Origin: Candidatus Zhuqueibacterota bacterium
GTDB taxonomy: Bacteria > Zhuqueibacterota > QNDG01 > JABMRT01
Length of the DNA stretch: 36,425 nt
Assembly: GCA_013202295.1 (NCBI GenBank)
Contig: JABMRT010000084.1
Location: 1 to 36,425, forward strand
Reading direction: 5' to 3'
Position numbers and translations under genes: made by a program. Below the pieces are notes generated by a model. That model was not told where the DNA came from, ran no database searches, and saw nothing but the letters and a program-made list of their open reading frames with translations. Below, piece by piece: positions 26,738 to 34,237 of the stretch (its first letter is position 1; every line of letters begins with the position of its first letter).

Positions 26738-28033
26738 TTAGGATGTCAAGGATGACAGGCGAGCCAGCATGCCGCCCACCGCAGATTCCGCCTGTGTAAC
26801 AGAACTTTGAACATCTTTGGGTCCTTCCGCGCATCCGGCTAAAAATACACCCTCCCTTGCTGTTTCCACAGTGCTTAATCCACCGGATTTGAGACCAAGG
26901 AAACCGATTTCTGTGGTTTCAATCCCTGCAATTCGGCTGAGCACCTCCGTATCTTTACCGGGAATGATGGCAGGTGCCAAAATCACCATATCCACATTCA
27001 GGGAAGCCTCCTTACCCTTTGCGTCGATATACGCCACATTCAGTACACTGTCAGCTTCCGTGACCTTGATATCTTTCATTGATGTATGGAAAATAGACTG
27101 GGTTTCTTCTATAATATTTTTTTGAAACTTCTGATGGGTTTTATCTGGGACACAAAAATCTGTATACAGGTTGAACAGTTTGACATCTCCCAACTTGTGC
27201 TTAAGAAAATGGGCATGTTTTAAGGAAACCATGCAGCAAACACCGGAACAATACCCCTGTTCCTCCCGACCCACACAATGAATCATGGCAACGGCCTTCG
27301 GCTGTCTGTCACTGTTCCTGATCTTGATTTCACCCAAAGTGGGACCGTTCGAAGCAAAAAGTCTCTCAAATTCAATGGATGTATAAACACTCGGATATTT
27401 GCCATATCCAAACTGTGTCAATTGACTGACATCAAAGAGATCAGAGCCGGTAGCAAGTAGTATGGCGCCCACTTCAAGCTGCATCTGCTCATCTGTCTCA
27501 CTGAGATCAATTGCGCCGAACATGCAGGCTTCTACACAGGCATTGCATTCCTTCTTGCCACTGAGCTGCAGGCAGTGCTCAGCCTCAATGGCAGGTACAT
27601 TAGGCAAGGAACCGGCTGTGGGCACATAGATGGCCTTTTTTTCTCCCAGATTTTCTTCCCACTCATTACTGAGTGAAACCGGGCAGGGTTCATAACACAT
27701 CCCGCAGCCTATGCAGTCAGTCATACTGGCATAACGGGCTTTTTTCAGAACAGATACCTCAAAATGACCCACATCCCCGTCAATCTTCTCCACGGTACTC
27801 AACGTCATCGTTTCAATGTTGGGATCCTGTAAAACAGCCTGCTGAATGGGAGCAACCATGCACGTCGAACATTCCAGATTGGGGAAACTCTCTTCATTTT
27901 TTATGACATTCCCGCCAATCAAAGAAAGTTTCTCAACTAAAAAGACTTTCTTGCCCGATTTTGCCAACATGAGACTTGCTTCCATGCCTGCAATACCAGC
28001 CCCTATGACCAAAACCTGATTGCTAAAACTCAT
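26738..28033 (-). CDS. HdrA N-half (QmoA-like) flavoprotein
   Basis: 431 residues equal to the first half of the double HdrA: FAD loop VIGAGIAGMEAS at residues 9-20, FPNLECSTCMVAP, [4Fe-4S] motif CIGCGMCYEPCP, a second cysteine group (HCLQLSGKKECNACVEAC), and YCSGVCCMVS. It ends with the usual FAD-domain end (GVFLAGCAEGPKD) and lacks C-terminal ferredoxin motifs. QmoA is of similar size and layout. With the next gene it makes a split version of the 1016-residue protein. A weak terminator-like hairpin lies just upstream (28064-28083). Confidence 0.9.
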   Translation of the reverse strand: MSFSNQVLVIGAGIAGMEASLMLAKSGKKVFLVEKLSLIGGNVIKNEESFPNLECSTCMVAPIQQAVLQDPNIETMTLSTVEKIDGDVGHFEVSVLKKARYASMTDCIGCGMCYEPCPVSLSNEWEENLGEKKAIYVPTAGSLPNVPAIEAEHCLQLSGKKECNACVEACMFGAIDLSETDEQMQLEVGAILLATGSDLFDVSQLTQFGYGKYPSVYTSIEFERLFASNGPTLGEIKIRNSDRQPKAVAMIHCVGREEQGYCSGVCCMVSLKHAHFLKHKLGDVKLFNLYTDFCVPDKTHQKFQKNIIEETQSIFHTSMKDIKVTEADSVLNVAYIDAKGKEASLNVDMVILAPAIIPGKDTEVLSRIAGIETTEIGFLGLKSGGLSTVETAREGVFLAGCAEGPKDVQSSVTQAESAVGGMLARLSSLTS

Positions 28034-28054
28034 GGTTGATTCCTTCTTTTATCG

Positions 28055-28083
28055 AAATACAAAAAAGTCTTTACTATGACTTT
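28055..28083 (-). terminator. Weak internal terminator or attenuator
   Basis: On the minus strand AAAGTC and GACTTT form a 6-bp stem with an 8-base loop (28064-28083), followed by TTTTG. The stem is AT-rich, so termination would be partial. It sits between the MvhD gene and the QmoA-like gene. Confidence 0.4.
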
Positions 28084-28111
28084 ATTACATCTGGATGGTA
28101 TCATATCCACC

Positions 28112-28549
28112 TTAGAACAGGCTGCTCTGGTTGATTGGATTTGGTCCAAGAGCTGTGATCTTTTCCGTAAATGCATTGACAACCTCGGCGTACCGATTCC
28201 CTTCCGCAGCTGAAATCCAGGATAATTGCAACCGCCCGGGATCAAGATTCAAAGTCTCAAATACTTGTTTCATCTGTGCATACCGTCTACGTGTAAAATA
28301 ATTACCCTTGCCATAGTGACAATCTCCGGGATGACAACCGGCAATAAGAATCCCGTCCGCACCATTAAAATAAATGGTTAATATTAGGTTCGGATCTACA
28401 CGGCTTGAACACATAACTCGAATCACAGTAAGCGCAGAATCAATCTCCATCTTGGAGGATCCGGCCAGGTCTGCTGCCGCATAGGTACACCAGTTGCATA
28501 GAAATCCGACAATTTTGGGTTTAAATTCATTTTGATTTGGCTTATCCAT
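28112..28549 (-). CDS. mvhD: MvhD-like hydrogenase iron-sulfur subunit (third copy)
   Basis: 145 residues with FLCNWCTYAAADLAG, VMCSSRVDP and AGCHPGDCHYGKG, as in the other two MvhD copies. It leads the QmoA/QmoB-like pair, and likely fills the place of the MvhD-like C-terminal part of QmoB. The ribosome site is weak. A hairpin (28589-28627) separates it from the tusA gene. Confidence 0.88.
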   Translation of the reverse strand: MDKPNQNEFKPKIVGFLCNWCTYAAADLAGSSKMEIDSALTVIRVMCSSRVDPNLILTIYFNGADGILIAGCHPGDCHYGKGNYFTRRRYAQMKQVFETLNLDPGRLQLSWISAAEGNRYAEVVNAFTEKITALGPNPINQSSLF

Positions 28550-28588
28550 GTTTTCTCACAACTATGTCTATCTGTTGTTATTGGATTT

Positions 28589-28627
28589 GGGAGCACCGGC
28601 ATCCGCACTTGAATGCCGAATGCTCCC
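28589..28627. other. Intergenic hairpin between tusA and mvhD
   Basis: GGGAGCA and CGGCAT on one side pair with ATGCCG and TGCTCCC on the other, with a small internal bulge and a 10-base loop. No T-run follows on either strand, so a terminator is unlikely; it may set mRNA stability or processing. Confidence 0.55.
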
Positions 28628-28633
28628 TGAAAA

Positions 28634-28858
28634 TTAAATCTGAATCTGGGCTGAGTGTTTGCCGTTTGCATCCGTACTGCACATCAGCAGAGTTTTCCCT
28701 GTTTTGCCACACCAGGCTTTGATATCAGGTGGAAACGAGGGACAATCGGCTTCAACTTCCAAAATGTCGCCTGCATTCATTGTTGGAATCAACGCCACAA
28801 CCTTCAGGATGGGCTGTGGACATTTTAGTCCTAATGCATCTAATTTCTGAGTCGCCAT
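28634..28858 (-). CDS. tusA: TusA-like sulfur carrier (cysteine-rich copy)
   Basis: 74 residues. The signature LDALGLKCPQPILK holds the sulfur-carrying cysteine; the later part (ILEVEADCPSFPPD, AWCGKTG, LLMCSTDANG) adds three more cysteines not seen in the second TusA at 34238-34471. TusA moves persulfide sulfur between rhodanese, DsrE and oxidoreductases. It precedes the third MvhD and the QmoA/B-like genes and follows the DsrE-like gene by 17 bases, as expected of a sulfur-feeding unit. The ribosome site AAAGGAGA supports the start. Confidence 0.9.
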   Translation of the reverse strand: MATQKLDALGLKCPQPILKVVALIPTMNAGDILEVEADCPSFPPDIKAWCGKTGKTLLMCSTDANGKHSAQIQI

Positions 28859-28875
28859 ATTGTTCTCCTTTACAA

Positions 28876-29235
28876 TTAAAACGAAAGACTTAGTTCACAT
28901 CCAGTCGCTTCCCCAACAAATGTGGTGGCACCCACGACTTCACAACCTTCACGTAAATCTTCTTCTTTAAAGCCATGAACATCAAAGGCCAGTTCACAAA
29001 CAAGCAGTTTAGCACCAAGCCCAATCAGACCTTCCAGCATTTCGACAATATCCGGCATATTCTTGGTCTCTTCCTTCAATTTCTCAATAGCTCCTTTCAC
29101 CATGGTTGGAGCCCCGCTTGGTGTAAAGAAGAGAACAACATCGTCCCCTGACGCTGCAGAGGACACACCGATGATAATGGCGGGGAAGATATTCTTACCC
29201 TCCGCACCATTGACAGTAATTACTGTTTTTGCCAT
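28876..29235 (-). CDS. DsrE/F-family protein (DsrE2-like)
   Basis: 119 residues. The fold is typical of DsrE/DsrF/DsrH-like proteins: INGAEGKNIFPAII-type start (here VNGAEGKNIFPAI), VLFFTPSGAPTMVKG, then LLVCELAFDVHGF with the likely active thiol, and FVGEATGCELSL. No transmembrane segment is seen. It sits next to tusA, and such pairs are common in sulfur oxidation gene sets, where DsrE-type proteins pass sulfur to TusA. The start has GGGAGG 7 bases upstream. Confidence 0.82.
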   Translation of the reverse strand: MAKTVITVNGAEGKNIFPAIIIGVSSAASGDDVVLFFTPSGAPTMVKGAIEKLKEETKNMPDIVEMLEGLIGLGAKLLVCELAFDVHGFKEEDLREGCEVVGATTFVGEATGCELSLSF

Positions 29236-29278
29236 AATAATGACCTCCCAAATTCAGAGATAATAAAACGTTTAACAG

Positions 29279-30136
29279 TTACTCAACCGGGCAGGAAGCA
29301 TCAGCAGCCCATTCGAAAAAGGCCCCGTCATAAACTTTCACTTTGGGATACTCGAGTAGTGCAGTCAATGCCATATAAACAATCCCGGCACGGGCACTGG
29401 TTTCACAGTACAGAATGACTTCCTTGTCACTGGTCACACCAGCATCCGCCATGATTTTGGCGATATCTTCTTTGGATTTAAGTGTTCCATCCTCATTAAG
29501 AATCAACTTATATTCAAAATTGATAGCTCCGGGGATGTGACCCATGCGAGCTGTGAGACCCTTTTCACCATCGAATTCGACTAAGGCTCGCACATCAACC
29601 AGAACGACTCCTGAATCCTCCAGATGAGCTTTCACATAATCCTTTTTCACAATCAGGGCTTCCTGTGGAGTCGCCGAAAAAGTTATCGCTGTAATCTCAG
29701 TGGCTTTTCTCGTCACGGGTTTCCGAGCTTTTCTCCAGTTCTTCATCCCTCCACCCAGAATCCGAACATCCTGACAGCCGAGATATTTCAACATCCAGTA
29801 GATTCTTCCTGAAGTAATATTCTTGCCACCATCATAGACAACCAGCGTTTTCTTTTCTGAGATGCCTTTGCTCCCCAATATCTTTGCGATCTCAGCAGGA
29901 CTTTTTAGCAAGCCCTTCACATCGCCTGCCTGATAGAGATCCGAATGCCAGACATTCACAGCACCTTTAATATGGACCTTATCATAATCAGCACTTTTTC
30001 TCGTAGAAATAACAACCACATTATCACCATCAATAATATTGGCCAGTTCTTTCGAAGAAATAAGCTGTGCACTTGCAAGTTGGGTGAGTACGAGTACCAA
30101 GGCAATCAAGCATTGAAAAACAATACGTTTTTTCAT
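29279..30136 (-). CDS. Secreted tandem-rhodanese sulfurtransferase
   Basis: 285 residues from ATG 30136 (AAAGGAGG upstream). Signal peptide up to LASAQ, then two rhodanese domains. The first has VVISTRKSADYDKVHIKGA and VVYDGGKNITSGR, with no cysteine in the active loop. The second has LVDVRALVEFDGE and ILYCETSARAG, with the catalytic Cys. Only the C-terminal domain is expected to be active, as in thiosulfate and mercaptopyruvate sulfurtransferases. It probably works in the periplasm on thiosulfate or polysulfide. It follows the porin by 30 bases and precedes the DsrE-like gene. Confidence 0.87.
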   Translation of the reverse strand: MKKRIVFQCLIALVLVLTQLASAQLISSKELANIIDGDNVVVISTRKSADYDKVHIKGAVNVWHSDLYQAGDVKGLLKSPAEIAKILGSKGISEKKTLVVYDGGKNITSGRIYWMLKYLGCQDVRILGGGMKNWRKARKPVTRKATEITAITFSATPQEALIVKKDYVKAHLEDSGVVLVDVRALVEFDGEKGLTARMGHIPGAINFEYKLILNEDGTLKSKEDIAKIMADAGVTSDKEVILYCETSARAGIVYMALTALLEYPKVKVYDGAFFEWAADASCPVE

Positions 30137-30166
30137 ACTGCCTCCTTTTATATTAAAACAGAACAA

Positions 30167-31195
30167 TTATTGAATAATGACCTGAGCCTGGACGAGCACT
30201 TGATCATTATCAATTTCCACGTTATCCGCTTCTGCACAATACCGGTAATTGACCTGAAGTCGCGTCCATTCATTCAGGAAATAATTGAAACCAAATGTAA
30301 TAATAGAACGCTGATCATTTTCAACATCGATATTCTGATCGAATGTTTCATATTTGACAACAGGCTGCAAGCTGAATGGAAGCATGTATAAGGCCTGTAC
30401 AAAATAGCCGTTCCGCTTCACCGAACCTTCATGAATCTCGAGTGGCTCACCACAACCACCGCCAGTTGTATACGAGCCAATATCTTCACGCTGGATATAT
30501 TCTCCCTGCACCAACAAATCACCCTTTTTAAAACTGACATCCCCGCCAAAAGCCTTGCGTTCATCATCGTCCGCATTGGCGACGGCAGCCTTGGCTGATC
30601 CAAAACGGAAACTGCCGCCAATATCGAGGCATTTTGTCGGTGAGAAAACAATCCGCCCTGTGATATCCTCGCCCTCATTGTCATCGCGCAGACCAACTCC
30701 CGTACCGTTCATCAGGGCCACGTTGTATTTCACCTTTTCCTTTACATTGCCCATTAACATCACACCCATATCACGATCCATGGCCAGTTGATTGACGACC
30801 ATCGACCGATTGATTGTGTGCAGTGCAGAGCAGCCGGTGTTCCGTTCGAGGCTGAAAGGAGCCTTAAACTGCCCCATTGATATCTTGAAGTAGGGAGCAA
30901 GGCGTGAATAGGTAATAAAAGCATCTAAAAGATAGGGATGCTCTCCTTTCGAAGGGCTATATTCTACAAACATATAATAGCTGATATCATAGGGCACATT
31001 CCCGACGAGTCCAATACGCGCCCGATTGAAATCAAAAGTCATCTCTTCGGTTTCCTGCAAATATTCAAACTGTGGCTGGAAAAATCCCATCACTGAGACA
31101 CCCTCTTCAGAAGATGCTTCCATACAACCCTGCCCCTGGGCTAAAAAGGGAATCATCATCAGAAATACCAGTAATATCAAGGTAAACCTACGCAT
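30167..31195 (-). CDS. Outer-membrane porin (phosphate-selective porin O/P family type)
   Basis: 342 residues from ATG 31195 (AAAGGAGT upstream). Signal peptide MRRFTLILLVFLMMIPFLAQG. Mature motifs such as GFFQPQFEYLQE, FDFNRARIGLVGNV, ISYYMFVEYSP, ISMGQFKAPFSLERN and the late TFGFNYFLNEWTRLQVNYRY are typical of the Porin O/P family. It ends in a short strand (VLVQAQVIIQ). Within a sulfur gene cluster it likely admits sulfur anions such as thiosulfate, but selectivity cannot be told from sequence. A strong hairpin (31212-31247) lies just before its ribosome site. Confidence 0.85.
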   Translation of the reverse strand: MRRFTLILLVFLMMIPFLAQGQGCMEASSEEGVSVMGFFQPQFEYLQETEEMTFDFNRARIGLVGNVPYDISYYMFVEYSPSKGEHPYLLDAFITYSRLAPYFKISMGQFKAPFSLERNTGCSALHTINRSMVVNQLAMDRDMGVMLMGNVKEKVKYNVALMNGTGVGLRDDNEGEDITGRIVFSPTKCLDIGGSFRFGSAKAAVANADDDERKAFGGDVSFKKGDLLVQGEYIQREDIGSYTTGGGCGEPLEIHEGSVKRNGYFVQALYMLPFSLQPVVKYETFDQNIDVENDQRSIITFGFNYFLNEWTRLQVNYRYCAEADNVEIDNDQVLVQAQVIIQ

Positions 31196-31211
31196 GTTCA
31201 CTCCTTTTCTG

Positions 31212-31247
31212 TCAGCCATTGGGGAGGCATACTTCCCCAATGGCTGA
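31212..31247. other. Strong hairpin directly before the porin ribosome site
   Basis: A perfect 14-bp inverted repeat (TCAGCCATTGGGGA and its complement TCCCCAATGGCTGA) with an 8-base loop. It lies 4 bases before the AAAGGAGT ribosome site of the porin. No T-run follows, so it is not a classical terminator; processing or stability control is more likely. Confidence 0.75.
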
Positions 31248-31294
31248 AACATCAAGAATTAATAGAAGGAAAAAATTCAATTGATGCAAAATAA

Positions 31295-32257
31295 TTAATT
31301 ACTCTCCACAGTATAATCACCGGATCCAGTCCATTTGTGCGCGGTCAAATTGTCGTAAATCAGACCGTTCACGCCGAACTTGAGACTTGTAGCATCAAAT
31401 CCTAGAACAGTCAGATAGGCTGTAATCATGGAAGATGTCTGACCGGTCCAGCAGTATGTTACCACTGTTTTTGTCGGATCCAAGTTACTGATTTCACCAT
31501 TCTCTAAAGTCAATGGATTGATTCGATATGCACCCGAAATATGACCATATGTCGCGACATCCGCTTCAGCAAAATAGTTATTGATAAAATAATTGGCGGG
31601 AGTGGTAAGGACATCTGATCCAGCAACGGCTTTAAATCCACCAGTAAGCATGGCTGTAACACGCTCTGCAAGGATAGCAGCTCCCTCGGAAGCGGTCACA
31701 GACAAGCCAGGAGCATCAAACACTGCCGGTGTTGCTGTGGCATCGGTTGACCAGTTGGCATGTCCAACCGCAATATTACCAGTATTGGATGTCCACCCAT
31801 CAAATGCGGCCGACCATGAACTCATTCCGAATTTCAGAACTTGTGCAGTAGAATACCCTGACAACCTGAGGGCAATCACAGCATGACCTGCAGTTTGGCC
31901 TGATTTACATACAACGATGATGGGGTTCCCGCCGCTGTTACCCGCATCGGTTACAATCGTACCCAGTGTTGATTGTACTGCTCCAGCGATACGACCAGCA
32001 GCAAAATCATCAGCTGAACGGATATCCATAATATAGTAGTTGGCTTCATTGCCGGCCACATCAGCCGCGACAATAAATCCAGCATTGAGCACATCCGACA
32101 GATCCATGTCATTGGCAACCAGATAATCAGTTAAAACTTCATAAGCGGCCGCTGCTGCCTCGGGTTCATTGACCTTCCCTTTACAACCGGCAAACAGAAT
32201 AGCCACTGCCATCAGAGCCAGTACAACATATCTCAGAACTTTTTGCTTCAAAACCAT
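31295..32257 (-). CDS. Rhodanese tandem lipoprotein
   Basis: 320 residues from ATG 32257 (AAGGAGG upstream). Signal peptide with lipobox LFAGC, lipidated Cys25. Two rhodanese domains follow, both with an active-site cysteine: IIVVCKSGQTAGHA in the first and VVTYCWTGQTSSM in the second, each with a preceding MDIRSADDF or related strand. It is membrane-anchored on the periplasmic side. Two active domains in one lipoprotein, next to a porin and a sulfur transporter, suit capture or transfer of sulfane sulfur at the envelope. Upstream is a 166-base gap with no clear promoter. Confidence 0.87.
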   Translation of the reverse strand: MVLKQKVLRYVVLALMAVAILFAGCKGKVNEPEAAAAAYEVLTDYLVANDMDLSDVLNAGFIVAADVAGNEANYYIMDIRSADDFAAGRIAGAVQSTLGTIVTDAGNSGGNPIIVVCKSGQTAGHAVIALRLSGYSTAQVLKFGMSSWSAAFDGWTSNTGNIAVGHANWSTDATATPAVFDAPGLSVTASEGAAILAERVTAMLTGGFKAVAGSDVLTTPANYFINNYFAEADVATYGHISGAYRINPLTLENGEISNLDPTKTVVTYCWTGQTSSMITAYLTVLGFDATSLKFGVNGLIYDNLTAHKWTGSGDYTVESN

Positions 32258-32423
32258 TATTACCTCCTTAATAAAATTTCGCCTTGTGATATAATAAAAC
32301 AATAACCAGTTCATCATTTTCTTTAACGTATCCTTCCTAACCTATCTGTTTTCACCCCTCCTCTCATGATAATAAAGCTAGAATATCACTTATTTATTTT
32401 TGATCTCTCAGACGGAATAAGGA
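32258..32423. other. Intergenic leader without a recognised site
   Basis: It holds the ribosome site of the rhodanese lipoprotein. A Rex-like stretch at 32284-32302 has a 5-base rather than 4-base spacer and is not called. Confidence 0.4.
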
Positions 32424-32942
32424 TCAGGCTCCGCAACCTTCTTCAACGACAACTTCTTCTTCAACCTCGAGAGCGTCCGGGCCGTGTTCCCATACAGTCC
32501 ATCCACCATAGAGGTATTTGACCTTGTTATACCCAAGTTTTACCAATGTTTCTGCAGCCATGGCTCCCCGGTCAATCTTCTGCCCATAAACAATAATTTC
32601 CTCATCCTTTTCGGGAGCAAACATGCCTTCATCATCCCAAAACGCCTCATCAGCAATTTTAAATTCCAGGAGTCCCCTTGAGATATTGACCGATCCTGCT
32701 ATATTTCCCTCGTCATACTCGTGGCGTTCTCTGATATCCAGAAGAATGAACATATCATCACTCTCCATCTTGGTATTAAACGCCTCGATTTCAATCTTTT
32801 CGATCCCTGCCTTCGCTTCGGCTACCATGACTTTTACTCCATCATAAGCATGAGGAGCTCTGCCATTGATACCGGCGCCTCCACAACCAATAATCAGCAA
32901 AAGGGATACTAAAAGCAACGTCGTCATGATGGTTTTCTTCAT
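32424..32942 (-). CDS. Single rhodanese-like lipoprotein lacking the catalytic cysteine
   Basis: 172 residues. Signal peptide with lipobox LLIIGC (Cys20). A single rhodanese fold runs from about residue 50 to 155: ILLDIRERHEYDEGNIAGSVNI is typical in segments, and the active loop reads VYGQKIDRGA, with Gly where Cys normally sits, so sulfur transfer is not expected. The C-terminus ends EEGCGA with a free cysteine. It may bind a sulfur compound or a partner protein. It is encoded 15 bases after the YedE-type transporter, so the two are likely co-made. Confidence 0.85.
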   Translation of the reverse strand: MKKTIMTTLLLVSLLLIIGCGGAGINGRAPHAYDGVKVMVAEAKAGIEKIEIEAFNTKMESDDMFILLDIRERHEYDEGNIAGSVNISRGLLEFKIADEAFWDDEGMFAPEKDEEIIVYGQKIDRGAMAAETLVKLGYNKVKYLYGGWTVWEHGPDALEVEEEVVVEEGCGA

Positions 32943-32957
32943 TCTTTCGTCCCTTTC

Positions 32958-34169
32958 TTATATTGCAGAAAATTTTCCGGTTCGTTCATTCCACTTAACA
33001 AATCCATACCAAAGTAGAATAAGAATGATAAAGATCAGAACCGCTCCCCAGTATCCGACATAATCAGGTAAGAAGATTTTCTGTTTCGCCCAGTCCGGTA
33101 AAAGAGCGGCAAATCCTGGCACAATAAACTTTTTTGATACCGGTGCCATCAGCATGAATCCAAGAACGGCAAACCAGAGTTTAACCTGCCCCTCACCTGT
33201 TCTCCACAGGGCTCCTACCGCACATCCCCCTGCGATTGTCATACCCACACCAAAGATGAGTCCTCCAATTAAAGCCCGAAGCCAGAAATGTGGATAAATC
33301 CAGGTTAAAGCCAGATTTCTTGCCGCACCCGGAGTTGCAGTTCCAATTCCCATATATTTAATTATTGCAAAACCAAACAATCCAACAATCAAAGCGGCCA
33401 TGATACCGATAGGCGCTTCTGATTCCCCAGTCATAAAGGGCTCGCGAAAAGCTCTTACAATACAAAAACGGGATCGTTGTAGAATAAGCCCCATTACAAG
33501 TCCAATGAGTGCAAACATGGCCAGGACATTGTTATCTTTATAATGTTGTCCGAAAAAGATCAACAGGAACAAAATGACAATGACTCCCAATATCGGCTGC
33601 CAAATACCAACCTTTCCTTTTGCGGCCAACCAAGTCACACTTTTACCGGAGCTCAATTTTGGTAAAGCTTCCATCTCCCAGAGTAAATAGCGAAGCGCAA
33701 AATAGGACCCGATCAAAAGACCCAAAGCAAGGACAATCGCACCGCCTGACAAGGATGCCCAACCACTAAGAAATCCTCCAATAGTACAGCCGATTCCCAT
33801 AGTGGAACCCAATGCCATGAGAATGCCACCGATAAAGCCTTTGCCGATTTCACCAAATGGCGGAATACGCAAGGCAAACTCTTTTCCGAGTAAAGCACCG
33901 GAAAATGCGCCGAGAAGTGTTAACAAGCCCAATAATCCATAAGGGTGCGTTATAATGTTTTTCAACGCGGGGATATGCATGATACCTAAAGTTTGATAAA
34001 GATTTTCTCCCCAGCTTATATAAGTACCACTCCCCCCCCAAGGTGATTTGACCAGGAAAAGGCAAACGTTCAATCCTGCCAGAAGAATTCCACCGATCCA
34101 CATCGGCCAGGTTTTACTGAAGAATAGAGACCATAATTCTAACCACACACTTTTTTCTTTTTCTGCCAT
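32958..34169 (-). CDS. yedE: YeeE/YedE-family sulfur (thiosulfate) transporter
   Basis: 403 residues, integral inner-membrane protein with about ten hydrophobic segments. Conserved cysteines appear in MGIGCTIGGFLSGW, QRSRFCIVRAF and AGGCAVGALWRTGEG, the pattern of thiosulfate channel TsuA (YeeE) and relatives. It likely brings in thiosulfate or a related sulfur compound and hands it to TusA, encoded just upstream (34238). The ribosome site TTAGGAGGTG precedes the ATG. A promoter at 34199-34226 could serve this gene and those below it. Confidence 0.9.
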   Translation of the reverse strand: MAEKEKSVWLELWSLFFSKTWPMWIGGILLAGLNVCLFLVKSPWGGSGTYISWGENLYQTLGIMHIPALKNIITHPYGLLGLLTLLGAFSGALLGKEFALRIPPFGEIGKGFIGGILMALGSTMGIGCTIGGFLSGWASLSGGAIVLALGLLIGSYFALRYLLWEMEALPKLSSGKSVTWLAAKGKVGIWQPILGVIVILFLLIFFGQHYKDNNVLAMFALIGLVMGLILQRSRFCIVRAFREPFMTGESEAPIGIMAALIVGLFGFAIIKYMGIGTATPGAARNLALTWIYPHFWLRALIGGLIFGVGMTIAGGCAVGALWRTGEGQVKLWFAVLGFMLMAPVSKKFIVPGFAALLPDWAKQKIFLPDYVGYWGAVLIFIILILLWYGFVKWNERTGKFSAI

Positions 34170-34198
34170 CCAACACCTCCTAACTGCTGTAAAATTCC

Positions 34199-34226
34199 AG
34201 TATACAACTACAATAGTATTTAGGAA
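34199..34226 (-). promoter_or_regulatory. Candidate promoter for the yedE gene with shared 12-bp element
   Basis: On the minus strand a -10 TATACT and a weak -35 TTCCTA are 16 bases apart. The -10 lies inside AGTTGTATACTG (34198-34209), whose reverse complement overlaps the -10 of the tusA promoter. Confidence 0.45.
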
Positions 34227-34237
34227 TGATTGCTAAT

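Noticed and set aside
4637-28033. CC pairs (YCSSVCC, YCSRVCC, YCSQICC) as possible HdrB CCG domains
   Set aside because: These sit in the HdrA flavin domain where HdrA has its own conserved cluster cysteines; the long-spaced CCG pattern of HdrB is not seen.
32284-32302. Rex-like site TTGTGAT...AAAACAA before the rhodanese lipoprotein
   Set aside because: The half-sites are poor and the spacer has 5 bases instead of 4.
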